Below, in pieces: positions 62,395 to 64,000 of a stretch of 64,000 nt of DNA; position 1 is the first letter of the stretch; each line of letters begins with the position of its first letter. Made by a program: the position numbers and the translations under genes. The notes below the pieces were generated by a model. It saw only the letters and a program-made list of their open reading frames with translations. It did no database searches and was not told the DNA's origin. The stretch is from positions 1 to 64,000 of the forward strand of contig JAPOWG010000007.1 in assembly GCA_026707745.1 (NCBI GenBank). The letters are read 5' to 3'. The stretch comes from Chloroflexota bacterium (GTDB lineage: Bacteria; Chloroflexota; Anaerolineae; Aggregatilineales; Phototrophicaceae).

Positions 62395-63414
62395 ATGGCA
62401 AATACCAATAACAAGAAGCCGCGCGTTTTGTCCGGGATTCAGCCATCAGGCAACTTGACCATCGGCAACTACCTTGGCGCTTTAAAGCAATGGGTGGAAG
62501 TGCAGCGGGACTATGACTGTTTTTACTGCGTGGTCGATCTCCACGCCATAACGGCTGGGCAGGATCCCGTCGAACTGCGACAGAAAACCCGCGAAAGCGC
62601 GGCGATGTACATTGCGGCAGGGATCGACCCGGAAGTCTCCACGATCTTCGTACAGTCGCACATACCCGCGCACTCCGAATTGGCATGGATGTTGACCTGC
62701 ATGGCGCCCCTGGGATGGTTACAGCGCATGACGCAATTCAAGGACAAGGCGGGGAAGCAGAACCAGGAGTCGATTGGCGCCGGGCTGCTCAATTATCCTT
62801 CGCTGATGGCCGCGGATATTCTGCTTTATCACGCCGATCTGGTGCCGGTTGGAGATGATCAAAATCAGCACCTTGAATTCACGCGCGATCTGGCGCAGCG
62901 CTTTAACCATCTCTATGGCGAGACTTTCACCTTGCCCTCGGTGATGAATCCACAAGCCGGCGCCCGCATCATGGGTTTGGACAACCCGACAGCCAAAATG
63001 TCCAAAAGCGAAGCCTCGGAAAATCATGCCGTCTATCTGCTCGATGACTTGTCGCGCGCCCGCAAGAAGATCATGCGCGCGGTGACCGATTCCTATCGCG
63101 ATATACGCTTCAGCGACGAATCGGAACGCGCCGGCGTCAACAATCTCTTGACAATTTATCAGGCGATCAGGGGCGAATCGCGCGAAGCAATCGAGGCTGG
63201 CTTTGCCGACAAGGGCTATGGCGACTTGAAGAAGGCTGTCGCGGAGGCTGTCGTTTCAACACTTGAACCATTGCAAGCGCGCTACAATGAACTCATGAAC
63301 GAGGCCGGTTATCTGGATTCGGTGCTTAAGCTGGGTCGAGAGAAGGCGAGCGCCGTCGCCGAACCGACGCTAAAGCTCGCGCAGGATCGCATGGGATTCC
63401 TGGCGCCATCTTGA
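62395..63414 (+). CDS. trpS: Tryptophanyl-tRNA synthetase
   Basis: The 339-residue class I synthetase has the HIGH-like PSGNLTIGNYLGAL, YCVVDLHAIT, the tryptophan-site segment MADILLYHADLVPVGDDQNQHLE and the signature AKMSKSE near 203. Length is normal. The start is the ATG at 62395 because the promoter at 62326-62354 lies inside the longer frame. No T-box leader fits in the roughly 34-base 5' end. tRNA-Glu follows 35 bases after the stop. Confidence 0.96.
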   Translation: MANTNNKKPRVLSGIQPSGNLTIGNYLGALKQWVEVQRDYDCFYCVVDLHAITAGQDPVELRQKTRESAAMYIAAGIDPEVSTIFVQSHIPAHSELAWMLTCMAPLGWLQRMTQFKDKAGKQNQESIGAGLLNYPSLMAADILLYHADLVPVGDDQNQHLEFTRDLAQRFNHLYGETFTLPSVMNPQAGARIMGLDNPTAKMSKSEASENHAVYLLDDLSRARKKIMRAVTDSYRDIRFSDESERAGVNNLLTIYQAIRGESREAIEAGFADKGYGDLKKAVAEAVVSTLEPLQARYNELMNEAGYLDSVLKLGREKASAVAEPTLKLAQDRMGFLAPS

Positions 63415-63439
63415 CCAGGACCGCAGGCTGATTTAGAAT
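63411..63439 (+). promoter_or_regulatory. tRNA-Glu promoter overlapping the trpS stop codon
   Basis: TTGACC (63411-63416) and TAGAAT (63434-63439) are 17 bases apart. The -35 box contains the trpS TGA (63412-63414). The tRNA begins 11 bases after the -10 box. Confidence 0.78.
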
Positions 63440-63449
63440 CGTTGCTCAA

Positions 63450-63522
63450 GCCCCATTCGTCTAGTGGCCTAGGACGTGGCCCTCTCAAGGCCAAAACAGG
63501 AGTTCGAGTCTCCTATGGGGCA
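63450..63522 (+). tRNA. tRNA-Glu (anticodon CTC)
   Basis: The 73-base gene has acceptor stem GCCCCAT/ATGGGGC, D-arm TCGTCTAGTGGCCTAGGA typical of glutamate tRNAs, anticodon stem TGGCC/GGCCA with loop CTCTCAA (anticodon CTC), and T-loop TTCGAGT. CCA is not encoded. Confidence 0.95.
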
Positions 63523-63599
63523 TTTATTTTCCAATACGCTTTCGACGAGCTTTGCGAACTCTTTGGTCAAACGGCTGTGTTTTCAGAATCTGGCTGGGG

Positions 63600-64000
63600 T
63601 CACCGCACAATATCAGCCGGCGGGCGACTGAGCAACTCCTCCAATTCCTCGCGAGTCACATAAACCGCGTCCCCGTAATGCGTCAAGCACAGCGCAGCCG
63701 TCATGACCCCGTAACGCAGTCCCTTGAAGACATCGCCTTGCAGCCAGCCATGCAAGACGCCCGCAACCATAGCATCGCCGGCGCCAATGCGATCCACCAC
63801 CTCGATCTCCAGCGCCGGTTCCAAAACGAAATTATCGCGATCCCAGGCGATAATGCCCTCGCTGGACAAGGAGGTCACTATTGCCTCCGCGGAAGTCAAC
63901 TCACCCAGTTGGCGGACGATATCTTCCGGCGAACCATGGAAACCGTACATCCGCTGCGCATCGCCGCGAGCGAAAAACAGAATATCAACTGATTCCAGAA
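63600..64000 (-). CDS. PfkB-family carbohydrate kinase, C-terminal part
   Basis: The frame is open from the right edge of the window to a stop at 63600, so only the last 133 or so residues are seen. They include VDILFFARGDA, GELTSAEAIVTSLSSEGIIAW and the PfkB catalytic signature DRIGAGDAMVAGVLHGWL, where the Asp acts as base. The style fits 2-keto-3-deoxygluconate kinase or fructokinase, but the substrate-binding N-terminal half is missing. The gene converges on tRNA-Glu. An internal ATG at 63950 is not its start. Confidence 0.88.
   Translation of the reverse strand, partial: LESVDILFFARGDAQRMYGFHGSPEDIVRQLGELTSAEAIVTSLSSEGIIAWDRDNFVLEPALEIEVVDRIGAGDAMVAGVLHGWLQGDVFKGLRYGVMTAALCLTHYGDAVYVTREELEELLSRPPADIVR

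Overview
The window is a gene-dense, moderate-GC bacterial chromosome segment with no insertion sequence, prophage, CRISPR array or integrase. Long surface proteins with LysM domains and Thr/Pro/Ala-rich linkers, many small polytopic membrane proteins, bacterial core genes with frequent TTG starts, and type 2 IPP isomerase together suggest an uncultured member of the Chloroflexota (Anaerolineae-like). That placement is inference from protein style, not from a marker tree.

Layout. 1-2.4 kb: the tail of a Nudix hydrolase, two small unknown proteins and a histidine-rich polytopic membrane protein. 2.4-6.1 kb: two LysM cell-envelope proteins, one with an M23 peptidase domain. 6.4-8.4 kb: sucCD. 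8.4-13.3 kb: tdk, the ribosomal operon rplU-rpmA-rpmE (L31 fused to an RNA polymerase alpha-CTD-like domain), ruvB-queA, and upp coupled to a WecA/TagO-type transferase. 14.4-19.1 kb: the glycolytic set gap-pgk-tpiA with a terminator between gap and pgk, followed by a degenerate M50-like membrane protein. 19.3-25.8 kb: DUF1461 protein, spermidine-synthase-like membrane protein, GNAT, sarcosine-oxidase-like flavoenzyme, DUF58 and MoxR. 26.2-34.7 kb: roadblock protein, pyrG, an adenosine-deaminase-like pseudoenzyme, Hsp20, pheA-asd, L,D-transpeptidase, polyphosphate glucokinase, flavin reductase. 34.8-43.7 kb: GT-C-like membrane protein, orphan OmpR-type regulator, PP2C phosphatase, hemW, fni, acpP, DinB. 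43.7-53.9 kb: a surface polysaccharide region on the minus strand (UXS-type epimerase, O-antigen ligase, GtrA, GT4, then a G5/beta-propeller lipoprotein translationally coupled to a glycoside-hydrolase-like/O-antigen-ligase fusion). 54.2-64 kb: secreted propeller, plsX-fabF-trmFO-hflX, tRNA-Leu, a TPR-like membrane protein, smpB, trpS, tRNA-Glu and a partial PfkB sugar kinase.

How the parts fit. Most genes are housekeeping (central carbon, translation, lipid and nucleotide synthesis). Accessory interest lies in envelope and polysaccharide functions. The least explained signals are a dispersed intergenic repeat of about 80-95 bp (five copies plus a fragment) whose 3' hairpin appears to covary, a fusion of a clan-A-like glycosidase with altered active-site motifs to an O-antigen ligase, a deaminase homologue that has lost its metal ligands, and the L31-alphaCTD fusion.

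Limits: all calls rest on reading the sequence and translations by eye. No similarity search, structure prediction or repeat scan was run.
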